Notes: generated from the letters alone by a model not told the origin. A stretch of 64,000 nt of DNA from Hymenobacter sp. J193 (GCF_024700075.1 NZ_JAJONE010000001.1:2632001-2696000); one strand, 5' to 3'. Shown: positions 49,559-58,915, numbered from the stretch's first letter. Translations and numbers: made by a program.

Positions 49559-50059
49559 CTAAAACAGTGTGGTCTGGCGGGGCGGCTGCTCGAAGTCCAG
49601 CAGCCACTTTTTGCGCCCTAGGCCCCCGGCATAGCCCGTCAGGCGACCATTGGCCCCGATGACACGGTGGCAGGGCACTACAATAGCCAGCGGATTCTGC
49701 CCGTTGGCCGCGCCCACGGCCCGCACCGCCAGCGGGTTGCCCAGCCGGTGAGCCACGGTGAGGTACGACACCGTCTGGCCGTAGGGAATATAGGTAAGCT
49801 GCTGCCACACCTGCCGCTGAAACTCCGTGCCCAGGCTTGGGTCATAGGTCAGCTGAAAGTCGCGCAGCTCACGGCCGAAGTAGGCCCGCAGCTGCTCATA
49901 GGCCGGTTTCAGGCAGCTGGGCACCGCACCGGGTGGGGTAGAAGCTGCCGGCTCGGCGGGCAGCCGCGCAAACTCTACGGCCCGCAGGCCCGCATCGGAG
50001 CCGCGCAGCTCCAGCAAGCCAGCCGGCGAAACCAGCGAAGCACAGGCAATAGTCGTCAT
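49559..50059 (-). CDS. ogt: Methylated-DNA-protein-cysteine methyltransferase
   Basis: 166 residues from the ATG at 50059. The alkyl-acceptor Cys lies in IVVPCHRVIGANGRLTGYAGG; upstream are RQVWQQLTYIPYGQTVSY and VAHRLGNPLAVRAVGAANG, the usual Ogt order. It repairs O6-alkylguanine irreversibly. It follows the PLD and glycosidase genes on the same strand with gaps of 50 and 11 bases, a likely operon of unrelated functions. Confidence 0.95.
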   Translation of the reverse strand: MTTIACASLVSPAGLLELRGSDAGLRAVEFARLPAEPAASTPPGAVPSCLKPAYEQLRAYFGRELRDFQLTYDPSLGTEFQRQVWQQLTYIPYGQTVSYLTVAHRLGNPLAVRAVGAANGQNPLAIVVPCHRVIGANGRLTGYAGGLGRKKWLLDFEQPPRQTTLF

Positions 50060-50109
50060 ATAAAAGCGCACTACAGGCAAGCAGCCGGCCGAAGTTCGCG
50101 CTTTTGCGG

Positions 50110-50835
50110 TTATTCTGCCAGGTTTTTACCTGCTAGGGGCGGCATCAGCGGCAGCTCGGCCCAGAGGCGCTCAAACTCCAGCTGGTAGCTGCGAATAACC
50201 TTTGGGTCGTCGGCGATGAGCAGGTTCTCGTGGTTGTAGAGCGAGGCCGAACGGGTCCAGTTGTAGCTGCCCGTCAGCACGGAGCGGCCATCGGCTACGG
50301 CAAACTTATGGTGCATGTGGTTGTCCGTGGTATCGACGTGCACGGGAATACCGGCCGCGTGCAGCTGGCGGATGTCGGAGCCTTTGTCGTAGAGCTTCTC
50401 GTTGTCGGTGAGCAGGCGCAGGTGCACGCCCCGGCGGTGCGCGGCCAGCAGGGCATCCGTAATCCGGTCATCGGAAATGGTAAACACGCACACATCAAGC
50501 GAGTGCGCGGCCCGCTGGATGAAGCGCCGAATGGCATCGGCGCAGTTGTCCAGCGGGCTGAAATACACTTCGGTGTGCGTCGCCGACGCCCCGGCCGAGG
50601 GCATCAGCAGGGCGCCGGCCGCCTCCAGCCAGTCGATGGCCGCTTTATCGGGCAGGGTGTTGAACCGCTCCCGCACTACGGCAAACAGCTGGTGGCGCAG
50701 CTCGTCCAGCGCATTGCCGTGCTGTCCGTGGGCCGCCAGCTGGGCCCGCAGCCGGCTGGCTTCCTCCTGCGACAGGGTGTTATCGGCAAACGACTGGCGG
50801 AACAGCGCGAGCAACGGGTGGGAAGAGTCAGCCAT
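50110..50835 (-). CDS. Phospholipase-D-like nuclease (single HKD motif)
   Basis: 241 residues: helical N-terminus (LLALFRQSFADNTLSQEEAS and onward), then a PLD domain with one HKD motif, HHKFAVADGRSVLTGSYNWTRSAS. One HKD motif suggests action as a dimer, as in Nuc and related endonucleases; the fold is shared by phospholipases and nucleases. No signal peptide, so it acts in the cytoplasm. It starts 11 bases after the glycosidase gene and precedes the Ogt gene by 50 bases. A DNA-processing role is more likely given the neighbour, but that is inference. Confidence 0.8.
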   Translation of the reverse strand: MADSSHPLLALFRQSFADNTLSQEEASRLRAQLAAHGQHGNALDELRHQLFAVVRERFNTLPDKAAIDWLEAAGALLMPSAGASATHTEVYFSPLDNCADAIRRFIQRAAHSLDVCVFTISDDRITDALLAAHRRGVHLRLLTDNEKLYDKGSDIRQLHAAGIPVHVDTTDNHMHHKFAVADGRSVLTGSYNWTRSASLYNHENLLIADDPKVIRSYQLEFERLWAELPLMPPLAGKNLAE

Positions 50836-50846
50836 ACGACGACGGA

Positions 50847-52052
50847 TTACAGGGCCGAAAAGGTGAAGGCTTCAGTGGAGGTAGCCAGCAGGGGCTCTAC
50901 CAAAGCCTGGGCGTCGCGTAGGGCCTCGGCGTAGGGCTCGTGCAGCACCCGCACGGGCGGCCCATCGGGGCGCAGCACGGCATCCCAGAGGCCGGAACGG
51001 TGCCAGTCCCGGTCGAGGTGGTCCCAGTCGGGCCGGTCGAGGATGGGGTAGAGGCACACGCCCCAGAGCGGAATGCCCTGGCGCAGAACTTCGGCACACT
51101 CTTCGCCCACCATCTGCATCCAGGAAGGGCGGTCCATGCCGGGGTGGCTGGTTTCGCTGAGCACAATGGGCTTGCGGTAGCGCTTGTAGGCCATCCGCAG
51201 CAGGGCACTCATGGGCTTCCAGCGCGGGTCGTAGGGCTCATTCACCCAGTTGAGGCGGTGGTGGGTGTGAATTTCCCACTGGTTGTTGTAGTAGTAGTTG
51301 AAGCCCAGAATATCCAGGTACTCAGGCCGACCGCCCAGCTCGGGACACATGCGGCCGCAGAGCATATCCACGGCCTGAAACTGGTGTTCCGTAAATTCCT
51401 TGGCCCGCTGCTTTTCGGCGCGGCTGGCGTTCAGGGGCGGCACAATATGGATGAGCGGCTCGGTGGTCATGATGCGCACGGTGGGGTCGGCCTCGCGCAG
51501 GGCCACCACCCCTTCGATGTAGGCACGCATCAGCCCGTACTTCACTTCCCAGCCCTGGCCCACACAGTAGGGAACGGTGCCCCGGGCGTCGCCGCCCAGC
51601 CAGCTCATAAAGCTCACTTCGTTGATGGGTGTCACAATCAGCTCGTCGTCGGGCCGCAGGCTGCGGTAGAAAGCCACAAAGGCCCGGCACAAAGCCGCGA
51701 AGCGCCGCGCAAACATGGGGTGCAGGGGCGTCAGGTCATCAGGGTAGCCGAAGTGGCACAGGTCCCAGACCTGCTGAATGCCGTTGCGCTGGCCGGCCGC
51801 CAGCATATCGGCCACGGTGCTCCAGTCGTACTGGTAGGGGGTTTTCTCCACCTGGCTCCAGCGGATTCCCTCGCGCACGGTGCCCAGGCCAAACGACTGC
51901 AGATCCTGGTAATCCTGCTCGATAAGCTGCAAATGACCCGTCAGCGGCAGAAAATCGACGCGGTGGCCAAAGCAGTTCTGCTGGTCGGTACATTCGTAGC
52001 CGGCCATCCAAAACGAGCGAAAGGGGTTGTGAGTAAGCGTAGCAACCGACAT
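50847..52052 (-). CDS. GH1-like glycosidase, second member
   Basis: 401 residues from the ATG at 52052. TIM-barrel order with E145 (VTPINEVSFMS) as the likely acid/base and E300 (PIVLSETSHPG) as the nucleophile, plus LGFNYYYNNQWE before it. It differs from the enzyme at 14921-16255 but shares the general pattern (motifs VTPINE and FYTPVNE). No signal peptide, so it is cytoplasmic. It is the first gene of a likely operon with the PLD-like nuclease and Ogt. Confidence 0.75.
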   Translation of the reverse strand: MSVATLTHNPFRSFWMAGYECTDQQNCFGHRVDFLPLTGHLQLIEQDYQDLQSFGLGTVREGIRWSQVEKTPYQYDWSTVADMLAAGQRNGIQQVWDLCHFGYPDDLTPLHPMFARRFAALCRAFVAFYRSLRPDDELIVTPINEVSFMSWLGGDARGTVPYCVGQGWEVKYGLMRAYIEGVVALREADPTVRIMTTEPLIHIVPPLNASRAEKQRAKEFTEHQFQAVDMLCGRMCPELGGRPEYLDILGFNYYYNNQWEIHTHHRLNWVNEPYDPRWKPMSALLRMAYKRYRKPIVLSETSHPGMDRPSWMQMVGEECAEVLRQGIPLWGVCLYPILDRPDWDHLDRDWHRSGLWDAVLRPDGPPVRVLHEPYAEALRDAQALVEPLLATSTEAFTFSAL

Positions 52053-52161
52053 AGTCACGGATTAGGTGAATGATGCTACCCGCCCCAGCCCGGCGCGGGT
52101 TTCCGCTGACGTGTACCCCAAAAAGGCTCCTAAGGTTAAGGTGCCGGAGTTCATGACCGGG

Positions 52162-53103
52162 CTACGGCTGGCTTTGCCGCTGCCGCGCCGACACTGCTTT
52201 GGCTTCCACGAAAATGCGGCGCACGTACGGATACCTGGCTTTGATGGCGTCCTGTAGCCGGTCGATGGCGTGCTCTACCTGCACGGCCGTCAGCTCGTTG
52301 CGGAACTCCACATCCAGGGCCATCATCACGTCCTGCGGACCCAGGTACATGGTGAGGGGCGGCGAAATGTGCTCTACCTCGGGCTGACTGCGGGCAATTT
52401 CCTGCAGCCCGGCCAGAGTTTCCTCATCCACGCCTTCGCCCACCAGCAGGCCCTTGGTGCGGCTCACCAGAAACACCGCCACCAGCATCAGCAGCAAGCC
52501 AATGGCAATAGAAGCGGCTCCATCGAGGTAAGGATTGTTGAACGCATGGCCGAAATACACGCCCAGCAGGGCAATGGCCAGGCCGAGCAGCGCCGCCAGG
52601 TTTTCGAGCACGGAGGCAAACACCGCCGGGTCCTTGCTTTGGCGCAGAATGGTCCAGAAGCCGGCTTGAGCGTGCGTATTCTGCTGCATGAGGGCCTTCA
52701 CCGCCAGCCAGCAGGCCCAACCCTCAAAGCCGATAGCAATGCCCAGTACCACGTAGTTCCAGAGGGCGTCGGTGAGGGGCTCGGGGTGCTCAATATGCTT
52801 TATGCCTTCGTAGAACGACATGCCGCCGCCAATGGCAAAAATCAGCACGGCCACTATCAGGCCCCAGAAATACAGCTCCTTGGAACGGCCAAAAGGATGG
52901 CGGGCGTCGGCGGGCTTCTGGCTCTGGCTTACCCCGTAGAGCAGCAGAATAGCGTTGCCGCTATCCACGAGGGAGTGAATGCCTTCCGAGAGCATAGCCG
53001 AGCTGCGGGTGAAATAGGCGGCTACAAACTTGCTGAGCGCAATGCCAATGTTGGCCACCAGACCGCCGTAGAGCGCGGATTTTGAGGAGTTGGGGTTTGC
53101 CAT
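52162..53103 (-). CDS. Cation diffusion facilitator (CDF) metal exporter
   Basis: 313 residues from the ATG at 53103. Membrane segments begin LYGGLVANIGIALSKFVAAY; the CDF signature is SAMLSEGIHSLVDSGNAILLLYG with the metal-binding Asp of SLVDSGN. Four to six helices are followed by a cytoplasmic C-terminal domain (DVMMALDVEFRNELTAVQVE ... RIFVEAKAV). It exports Zn, Fe, Mn or similar ions against a proton gradient; which metal is not clear. A longer frame to 53376 includes a basic, unlikely N-terminus. Confidence 0.9.
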   Translation of the reverse strand: MANPNSSKSALYGGLVANIGIALSKFVAAYFTRSSAMLSEGIHSLVDSGNAILLLYGVSQSQKPADARHPFGRSKELYFWGLIVAVLIFAIGGGMSFYEGIKHIEHPEPLTDALWNYVVLGIAIGFEGWACWLAVKALMQQNTHAQAGFWTILRQSKDPAVFASVLENLAALLGLAIALLGVYFGHAFNNPYLDGAASIAIGLLLMLVAVFLVSRTKGLLVGEGVDEETLAGLQEIARSQPEVEHISPPLTMYLGPQDVMMALDVEFRNELTAVQVEHAIDRLQDAIKARYPYVRRIFVEAKAVSARQRQSQP

Positions 53104-53272
53104 AGAGAAAATAACGTCAGCCGAAGGATACGCGGGCCAACTCCTAAAGGATGAAGGCGGGCGCACGTATTCCCCCAGGAGGTAGGCCGCCGGATGCAAA
53201 CCTTTTACCTTTCCCTGGCTTTTACGCCCACGTCCTCTCGTCCCGCTTTCTTTTCCGTATGGCGTCTGCCCT

Positions 53273-54667
53273 ATGAACCAAACCGCTACCTCTGCACCCC
53301 TCCACCGCCGCCTTGGTTTGCTGCAAGCTACCGCCCTCAACATGATTGATATGGTGGGCATCGGGCCATTTGTCACGCTGCCGCTGGTGATGGGTTTTAT
53401 GGGGCCAAACTTCCTGCTGGCCTGGCTGGTGGGCGCGGGTCTGAGTTTGGTGGATGGGCTGATCTGGAGTGAGCTGGGCGCGGCCTACCCCGAAGCTGGC
53501 GGCTCCTACCGCTTCCTCAAGCTGGCTTATGGCGAGCATACCTGGGGCCGGCTGCTATCCTTCCTCTACGTATGGCAAACGCTGATTCAGGCCCCACTGG
53601 TGGTGGCGTCGGGCGCTATCGGCTTCGCGCAGTACTTCGGCTACCTCGTGCCGCTCACGGAGTGGTGGCAGCCCAAGCTGGTGTCGGGGGTAGTGGTACT
53701 GCTGCTCATTGCCTTGCTCTACCGCCGCATCGAGGCCATTGGCAAGCTGGGCGTCATGCTCTGGGTGGGCGTGCTGGGTCTCATGGGTTGGCTGATCTTT
53801 GGGGGCGTCACCCACGCCGAGCATGCGGTGGCCTGGCTGCCCGAAGGCGGGTTTTCAGCCTTGCCGGGTATCCTGCTTTCCGCCGCTATGGGGCAAGCGG
53901 CGGTCAAGACCATCTACAGCTACCTGGGCTACTACAACGTGTGCCACCTGGGCGCCGAGGTAAAGGAGCCGCACAAGCTCATTCCGCGCAGCATCTTCCT
54001 GAGCATTCTGGGCATCATGGCTTTGTACCTGCTACTCAACTGGAGCGTGGGCTCGGTCATTCCCTGGCAGGAGGCCCGGCACTCCGAGTTCATCGTGAGT
54101 ACGTTCGTGGAGAAGCTCTACGGCGCCGCGGCTGCTAAAGCCGCTACGGCCCTGGTGCTGTGGGTGGCATTTGCCTCCCTGTTTGCCGTGCTGCTGGGCT
54201 ACTCGCGCATTCCCTATGCCGCCGCCGCCGATGGGGAGTTTCTGCCGGTTTTCGCCCGTACCCACCCCACCAAGCAGTTCCCGCACGTGTCGCTGCTGCT
54301 GCTGGGCGGGCTGGGGTTCGTGTTCAGCTTGCTCTTTAAGCTGGGCGAGGTCATCAGCGCCATTCTGGCCATGCGCATCCTGGTGCAGTTTGTGGGTCAG
54401 GCCGTGGGGCTGATGCTGTTACGCCGGCGTCGGGGCACCGCGGGCCTGCCGTTTCGGATGCCGCTCTACCCGCTGCCCGTCGTCGTGGCCGTGGCCGTGT
54501 GGCTCTGGATGTTCTACAGCATTCAGGATGGCATTTCGCTGGGCTGGGCCGGGTTGCCGGGCCGGGTGCTGCCCTTCCAGCTGGGGGCCGTGCTCATGAT
54601 GGGGCTGGGCACCGTGGTGTTCCTGCTCTGGAGCCGGAAGCTGGGTCGGTGGCCGTTTGCAAAGTAG
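53273..54667 (+). CDS. APC-family amino-acid permease
   Basis: 464 residues, about twelve membrane helices. LNMIDMVGIGPFVTLPLVMG near the N-terminus is the APC-type first helix with its unwound GxGxF region; later AAYPEAGGSYRFLKLAYGEH and YSYLGYYNVCHLGAEVKEP match the family's conserved loops. It imports an amino acid or amine with protons or by exchange. No adjacent enzyme suggests the substrate. It diverges from the CDF gene. The stop at 54667 is followed by an AT-rich gap. Confidence 0.9.
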   Translation: MNQTATSAPLHRRLGLLQATALNMIDMVGIGPFVTLPLVMGFMGPNFLLAWLVGAGLSLVDGLIWSELGAAYPEAGGSYRFLKLAYGEHTWGRLLSFLYVWQTLIQAPLVVASGAIGFAQYFGYLVPLTEWWQPKLVSGVVVLLLIALLYRRIEAIGKLGVMLWVGVLGLMGWLIFGGVTHAEHAVAWLPEGGFSALPGILLSAAMGQAAVKTIYSYLGYYNVCHLGAEVKEPHKLIPRSIFLSILGIMALYLLLNWSVGSVIPWQEARHSEFIVSTFVEKLYGAAAAKAATALVLWVAFASLFAVLLGYSRIPYAAAADGEFLPVFARTHPTKQFPHVSLLLLGGLGFVFSLLFKLGEVISAILAMRILVQFVGQAVGLMLLRRRRGTAGLPFRMPLYPLPVVVAVAVWLWMFYSIQDGISLGWAGLPGRVLPFQLGAVLMMGLGTVVFLLWSRKLGRWPFAK

Positions 54668-54781
54668 CAGCCACTTTCATTTCTGTTATGAAGTATAGTG
54701 ACTACTGAATCCGATGCTAGCAACGACTAGTGTTTGACTCAGCCATTCGCGTATATTGGCCTATCTATAGGTTCAGAAAAC

Positions 54782-55231
54782 ATGGCGAAATCGGAGAAGG
54801 TCAATGTACTGCTTTTGGCATTTGAGGAAACTCTTGTTGCCTTGGCATACGGATTTGCAGGAGTGGTTGCAACGGCTCTATGCGTTGGTTTATTAAGTGT
54901 GCTTATTGGCAAGCAGGTTGGGCTAGTTGAGTCCGGTCTGGCTGCAACAATCATTGGCGGTGTGGCCTTTCTCATAGGTATTCTGTCAACTGGCTACAAA
55001 TACCTCAAAGAGGATAAAAGAGAAAATTTACTTTTGAAGCACTTCTTGCAAGGAGTATTCGGGTTCATTGCTGGACTTGCAGTACTGCTTTTATGTCTGA
55101 AGATAGAAGAGTTGCAGTCTTGGAATGCCTTTCTCGATTATGCAGTCTATGTGGCTCCACTCATTGGGTTGCTCATAGGTTTTAACCACCGAATTGGGCA
55201 CAGACGTCTTCGGGCAGCGGCAGACTCCTGA
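54782..55231 (+). CDS. Small hypothetical membrane protein
   Basis: 149 residues from the ATG at 54782, with four predicted membrane segments (ETLVALAYGFAGVVATALCV, ATIIGGVAFLIGILSTGY, GVFGFIAGLAVLLLCL and AVYVAPLIGLLIGF). Charged ends are KSEKVN and HRRLRAAADS. I do not recognise a family. Codon use is AT-richer than in neighbours, like the gene at 3364, suggesting a transferred or weakly expressed gene. A terminator follows 65 bases downstream. Confidence 0.6.
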   Translation: MAKSEKVNVLLLAFEETLVALAYGFAGVVATALCVGLLSVLIGKQVGLVESGLAATIIGGVAFLIGILSTGYKYLKEDKRENLLLKHFLQGVFGFIAGLAVLLLCLKIEELQSWNAFLDYAVYVAPLIGLLIGFNHRIGHRRLRAAADS

Positions 55232-55295
55232 TAAGCAGGAATTCTACATGTTTTAGACGATTCTGGGGCTTAGTGCCTATTGCTATTGGACGACG

Positions 55296-55329
55296 AAAAG
55301 CCCGCCGACGCAATGCCGACGGGCTTTTT
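55296..55329 (+). terminator. Terminator after small membrane protein
   Basis: AAAAGCCCG / CGGGCTTTT stem extended by CCG/CCGA pairs, ending in five T. Confidence 0.8.
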
Positions 55330-55486
55330 CAATTATCCAGAAAATTGGATTTACCCAGGCATGAACCCAGCAGCATCTGCTAGGGTGGATAAGGAGTGCC
55401 TGGATAGTGCCTATATCGAAAACGACTGAACCCTGCTTTGTGCCGGCCACCTGTTTTCAGTACAAAGTATTATGAATCTAAGATGC

Positions 55487-56479
55487 CTACCCCCGCCGCA
55501 GCACGGCGGCGGCTTCCTTGGCGAAGTACGTCAGGATAGCGTCGGCGCCGGCGCGCTTGATGCTGGTCAGCACTTCCATCATCGTCCGCTCTCCGTCGAG
55601 CCAGCCATTCTGGGCGGCGGCCTTCACCATGGCATACTCGCCCGACACGTTGTAGGCCGTAACGGGTAGGTTGGTGTGTGTTTTCACGTCGTGAATCACG
55701 TCGAGGTAGCTCAGGGCGGGCTTCACCATCACCATGTCGGCGCCTTCGGCTTCGTCGAGGGCCAGCTCGCGCAGGGCCTCGCGGCGGTTGGCCGGGTTCA
55801 TCTGGTAGCTTTTCTTGTCGCCGCGTTTGGGGGCCGAGTCCAGGGCGTCGCGGAAGGGACCGTAGAACGCCGAGGCGTACTTGGCTGTGTAGCTCATGAT
55901 GCTCACGTGGGAGAAGGCGTTCTGGTCCAGCACTTCCCGGATCCAGGCTACGCGCCCATCCATCATGTCGGAGGGCCCGATGATGTCGGCGCCGGCGCGG
56001 GCCTGGGCCAGGGCCATCTGGCCGAGCACTTCCAGGGTGGCATCGTTCAAGATTTCGCCCGATTCGGCATCTACCACGCCGTCGTGCCCGTCGGAAGAGT
56101 AGGGGTCCATGGCTACGTCGGTCATCAGCACCACATCGGGGAACTGGCGCTTGATGTCGGCTACGGTCTTCAGGTACAGCCCCTCGGGGTTGGCCGATTC
56201 GCGGGCCAGCCGGTCCTTCAGCGCGTCGTTGATGCTCGGGAACGGCGCAAAGGCCTTCACGCCCAGCTCCACGCACCGCCCGATTTCATCGATGAGGCGG
56301 TCGGCGGTGAAGCGGCTGATGCCCGGCATGGAGTGGATGGGCAGCTCCTGGTTCTGGCCTTCAATCAGAAAAACGGGGTAAATAAAGTCGTGGGTGGTGA
56401 GGCGGGTTTCCTGCACCATATCCCGGATAACCTCGGACTTGCGGTTGCGGCGGGGCCGGTGCGTTGGCAGATTCGGCAT
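55487..56479 (-). CDS. hemB: Porphobilinogen synthase (delta-aminolevulinate dehydratase)
   Basis: 330 residues from the ATG at 56479. Schiff-base Lys lies in GADMVMVKPALSYLDVI and the second active-site Lys in SIMSYTAKYASAFYGPFRDA. The metal region reads MTDVAMDPYSSDGHDGVV, which lacks the triple-Cys zinc site of animal-type enzymes and so points to a Mg-dependent form. It joins two aminolevulinates to porphobilinogen for heme. MPNLPTHRPRRNRKSEVIRD is the usual start. No other heme gene is nearby. Confidence 0.97.
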   Translation of the reverse strand: MPNLPTHRPRRNRKSEVIRDMVQETRLTTHDFIYPVFLIEGQNQELPIHSMPGISRFTADRLIDEIGRCVELGVKAFAPFPSINDALKDRLARESANPEGLYLKTVADIKRQFPDVVLMTDVAMDPYSSDGHDGVVDAESGEILNDATLEVLGQMALAQARAGADIIGPSDMMDGRVAWIREVLDQNAFSHVSIMSYTAKYASAFYGPFRDALDSAPKRGDKKSYQMNPANRREALRELALDEAEGADMVMVKPALSYLDVIHDVKTHTNLPVTAYNVSGEYAMVKAAAQNGWLDGERTMMEVLTSIKRAGADAILTYFAKEAAAVLRRG

Positions 56480-56770
56480 GGACGTTACAATTGGTAAGAC
56501 GGGAGAGAACAACCAAGGCGAAGGTAAGGTTGCGGGCGGGAGTTATAACTGCCAGCGGGGAGCAGTGCAGCGGCAGCATTGCCTACGACCCCGGCAGGCC
56601 AACGGCAAGATTCCTGACAGTGTTTTTATACCTCAGCGCCAGCAGATACGGCTTCTTTTCCTGTTCCCGCCTAAGCTGGGCCTTATCCCGCGGAACGTAC
56701 CGGCCGTACAATAGGGCAGCTTACCGCAACAGTCGTTTCGGATAGGCTCTCAACCTAACCTACCACAACC

Positions 56771-57088
56771 ATGGAAAATAAGAAAACGGATAACTCGCCC
56801 AACAGTGCCGAAACCGGCAAGCAAGCACCCGGCGTAAGCGGCCAGCCCTCGGGCCCGCACGAAGGCCCCGTGGCCGGCGACGCTACCAACACCCGCGGCG
56901 AAAACGTGCCGAGCCGGGAAGGCCACAGCGGCGGCGCCAAGAAAGGCAAGTTCGACCCGGAGACCCATAGCCCCCAGGGTTCCCACGCTGCTCCCTCCGA
57001 CGAGCGGGGCGCCGACAGCTCCGATAAGGAGTTTCGCAACAACCAGCCCAACGACAGCACCTCCCACGCCGGCCGCCCTACTTCCTAG
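56771..57088 (+). CDS. Hydrophilic disordered protein, LEA/stress-like
   Basis: 105 residues, almost only Gly, Pro, Ser, Asn, Asp, Lys and Glu, without any hydrophobic core (ENKKTDNSPNSAETGKQAPG and onward). It is disordered by composition, as in LEA-type desiccation proteins; no named motif is seen. It has its own AT-rich upstream region and a strong terminator, so it is expressed as one gene. A dryness or osmotic role is inference. Confidence 0.6.
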   Translation: MENKKTDNSPNSAETGKQAPGVSGQPSGPHEGPVAGDATNTRGENVPSREGHSGGAKKGKFDPETHSPQGSHAAPSDERGADSSDKEFRNNQPNDSTSHAGRPTS

Positions 57089-57115
57089 GCCAACTGATAA
57101 TCAGAAATAAACACG

Positions 57116-57163
57116 GAGGCCCCGCCTTGCCACTCGGCAGCGCGGGGCCTCTGTTGTTTTTTG
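57116..57163 (+). terminator. Terminator after disordered protein gene
   Basis: GAGGCCCCGC / GCGGGGCCTC 10-base stem with inner CTTGCC/GGCA pairing, followed by T-rich sequence. Confidence 0.85.
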
Positions 57164-57241
57164 CAGCTGTATACAGCGTTTTGCGCTAGGGTCACTCTAA
57201 GATAATGCTCAACAGAAGAGGAAAACCGCGCTTGTGAGGAG

Positions 57242-57799
57242 TTACCCGTAAGGCCAGTCGCCTTTAAAACTTAAAGCGAATGAAAGTAAAAACCCAATGC
57301 CCACCAGTACAATTGTGCCCAGTACTATGAGAGAGACTAGTGGGAATTTTGCAACTAGAAATACCACGAGTGTAAAACCTCCCACTATGTATAAAGTAGA
57401 AGGTTCTAATAAAGACGAGGATTCAAACTTCTTAAGAGGTCGTTGCAGCCTTGCTGCAATACTGTGAGTTTTTTTAAGCCTTGTCTCTCGAAGCAGCGAC
57501 GGTGAAGCAGGAGTTAGTTGCCGCCGCTGCCGTGCAACTACCGTCAGGCGCTGATTTCGCTTGGCCGCTGCTGAAGTAACGTGCACGGTTGCTGCCAGCC
57601 GTTGCGGAGTAGTAGTGGGCACGGCAACTTGCAACTTCCTTTTGTCAGCCGGCTGTAAAATACTTGTGTTTTTATCGCACGAACTGTACGCTACCACTGC
57701 CTCAGAGCGAGGTTGAAACCGAAACGTCACCCGCTCGCTCCGGCAACCAGCCAACAGCCCGAAAATTATCCATGCCCACCAGAGCGTCTGCTTTTCCAT
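57242..57799 (-). CDS. Lipoprotein with C-terminal membrane helices (tandem paralogue 1)
   Basis: 185 residues. Signal peptide IIFGLLAGC with a lipobox, then SERVTFRFQPRSEAVVAYS. A basic, Thr/Arg-rich middle part follows, then two hydrophobic helices (STLYIVGGFTLVVFLVAKFP and VSLIVLGTIVLVGIGFLLSF). Both the N-terminal FRFQP and the C-terminal layout resemble the next gene upstream, so the pair is a divergent duplication. Function unknown. The more AT-rich codon use suggests a different age of this copy. A lipid anchor plus C-terminal membrane helices is unusual. Confidence 0.65.
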   Translation of the reverse strand: MEKQTLWWAWIIFGLLAGCRSERVTFRFQPRSEAVVAYSSCDKNTSILQPADKRKLQVAVPTTTPQRLAATVHVTSAAAKRNQRLTVVARQRRQLTPASPSLLRETRLKKTHSIAARLQRPLKKFESSSLLEPSTLYIVGGFTLVVFLVAKFPLVSLIVLGTIVLVGIGFLLSFALSFKGDWPYG

Positions 57800-57800
57800 T

Positions 57801-58349
57801 CTACATATTAAAGAACTCCTGGAAGATTTCCTGCCAGGCGTGGCTGCCCCCGATGCCCATCACCAGGAAGTAGTAGCCCAGCACCACAATCAGCGCGCCT
57901 ACGCCCAAGCCCAGCCAGCCGCCGAGCAGCAGCCCCGTCAGCACCCCACCGATAACTAGCAAACCGCCCAGCACCAGATGCAGCGTATCGTGTTCCCGGT
58001 CGGTGGGTGCCAGCCTGGGGTGCGGCGCTTTTTGCGGCCGGGCCGTGGCGGTAGCGGCCTGCACGGCCGGAGTAGCGGGCCGGGCGGCCAGCACGCGGCG
58101 CGGCAACGCCGGGCGGGCGGGCAAGGAATGCCGTACGGTAGGCACAGCCGCCGGCGCCACGGAAGCTTCCAGCAGCGGCGCGGCCGGCTGGCTATCCGGC
58201 GTACCAGCAGGCGCCGCGGCTACTAGAGGTATAGGTGCGGGCCTGAACGAAAAAGCTGCCTGCTGGCTGTGGCAGCCCATCAGCAGCCACGCAGCCAGGA
58301 AAAAGAAACCGGCGCGCTGCCACACCCGGCGAGTACCTGTACAAGGCAT
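57801..58349 (-). CDS. Lipoprotein with C-terminal membrane helices (tandem paralogue 2)
   Basis: 182 residues. A Cys lipobox (WLLMGC) follows a short basic leader, then SQQAAFSFRPAPIPLVAA. An Ala/Pro-rich linker with several Arg follows, then two hydrophobic helices (LHLVLGGLLVIGGVLTGLLL and LGVGALIVVLGYYFLVMGIG) and the tail SHAWQEIFQEFFNM. Same architecture as the gene at 57242-57799, one base away, so the two are co-transcribed. Function not known. The protein may be anchored in one membrane by lipid and span another by its C-terminus, but that is speculative. Confidence 0.65.
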   Translation of the reverse strand: MPCTGTRRVWQRAGFFFLAAWLLMGCHSQQAAFSFRPAPIPLVAAAPAGTPDSQPAAPLLEASVAPAAVPTVRHSLPARPALPRRVLAARPATPAVQAATATARPQKAPHPRLAPTDREHDTLHLVLGGLLVIGGVLTGLLLGGWLGLGVGALIVVLGYYFLVMGIGGSHAWQEIFQEFFNM

Positions 58350-58478
58350 AGAATACGGAAGAAGAGTACGGCGCCAAGGTACGCAACCCGCCCGCGCCTC
58401 GTTGGGCCGAACGCCGGCGCGCCGCGCCGGACCCGAAAAAGTCCAACGCGGCGCGCTTCAGTAAATTGAGTTAAAACG

Positions 58479-58688
58479 CTACTTGTCGAGCTGCTTGGCG
58501 GCCGGAGCGGGTTCAGGGGAAAGCAGCACGCGGGTAGGCTCGGGTCCTTGCGAGTCGTGCATCATCACCACGGACGTAGTACTAGCCACTGCCTGGCCTG
58601 AGGGCCGCTGAAAAGCGTTTTTGGCGCTCTGGCAGCTGCCCAGCGTCAGGATGGAGGCACACAAAAGCAGCGAGTAACGAGTTGACAT
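58479..58688 (-). CDS. Small lipoprotein
   Basis: 69 residues with a classic lipoprotein signal (LLLCASILTLGSC, then QSAKNAF). The mature part is short, Ser/Pro/Val-rich and likely disordered (PTRVLLSPEPAPAAKQLDK at the end). No conserved motif. Upstream of it is a GC-rich gap with several inverted repeats. Function unknown. Confidence 0.6.
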   Translation of the reverse strand: MSTRYSLLLCASILTLGSCQSAKNAFQRPSGQAVASTTSVVMMHDSQGPEPTRVLLSPEPAPAAKQLDK

Positions 58689-58829
58689 AGCCAGTGAAAA
58701 GCAGTGAAGACCTTACAAAGCTACGCAGCTTTGCGGCTGTCTAACTACCCTTTTCGTCCAAACCGTTCCGCTACCCGGTGAACTAGTTGACTTCCTGAGT
58801 TAAATCCATATCCAGCCCGGGAAACTACT

Positions 58830-58912
58830 CAGTTATTTAATTTCCAGTTGCGTGCTGTCAGGCAGTTCTTATACAAACACGGACAACACGCAACTGGGAA
58901 CTGACAGCTGAA
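58830..58912. repeat. Inverted short-word repeat (word TTTCCAGTTGC), copy 1
   Basis: Left arm TTTCCAGTTGCGTGCTGTC and right arm GACAACACGCAACTGGGAA are complementary with two mismatches. It starts three bases from the rocD stop. The same word family lies on the other side of rocD (60180-60268). Confidence 0.65.
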
Positions 58913-58915
58913 CCC

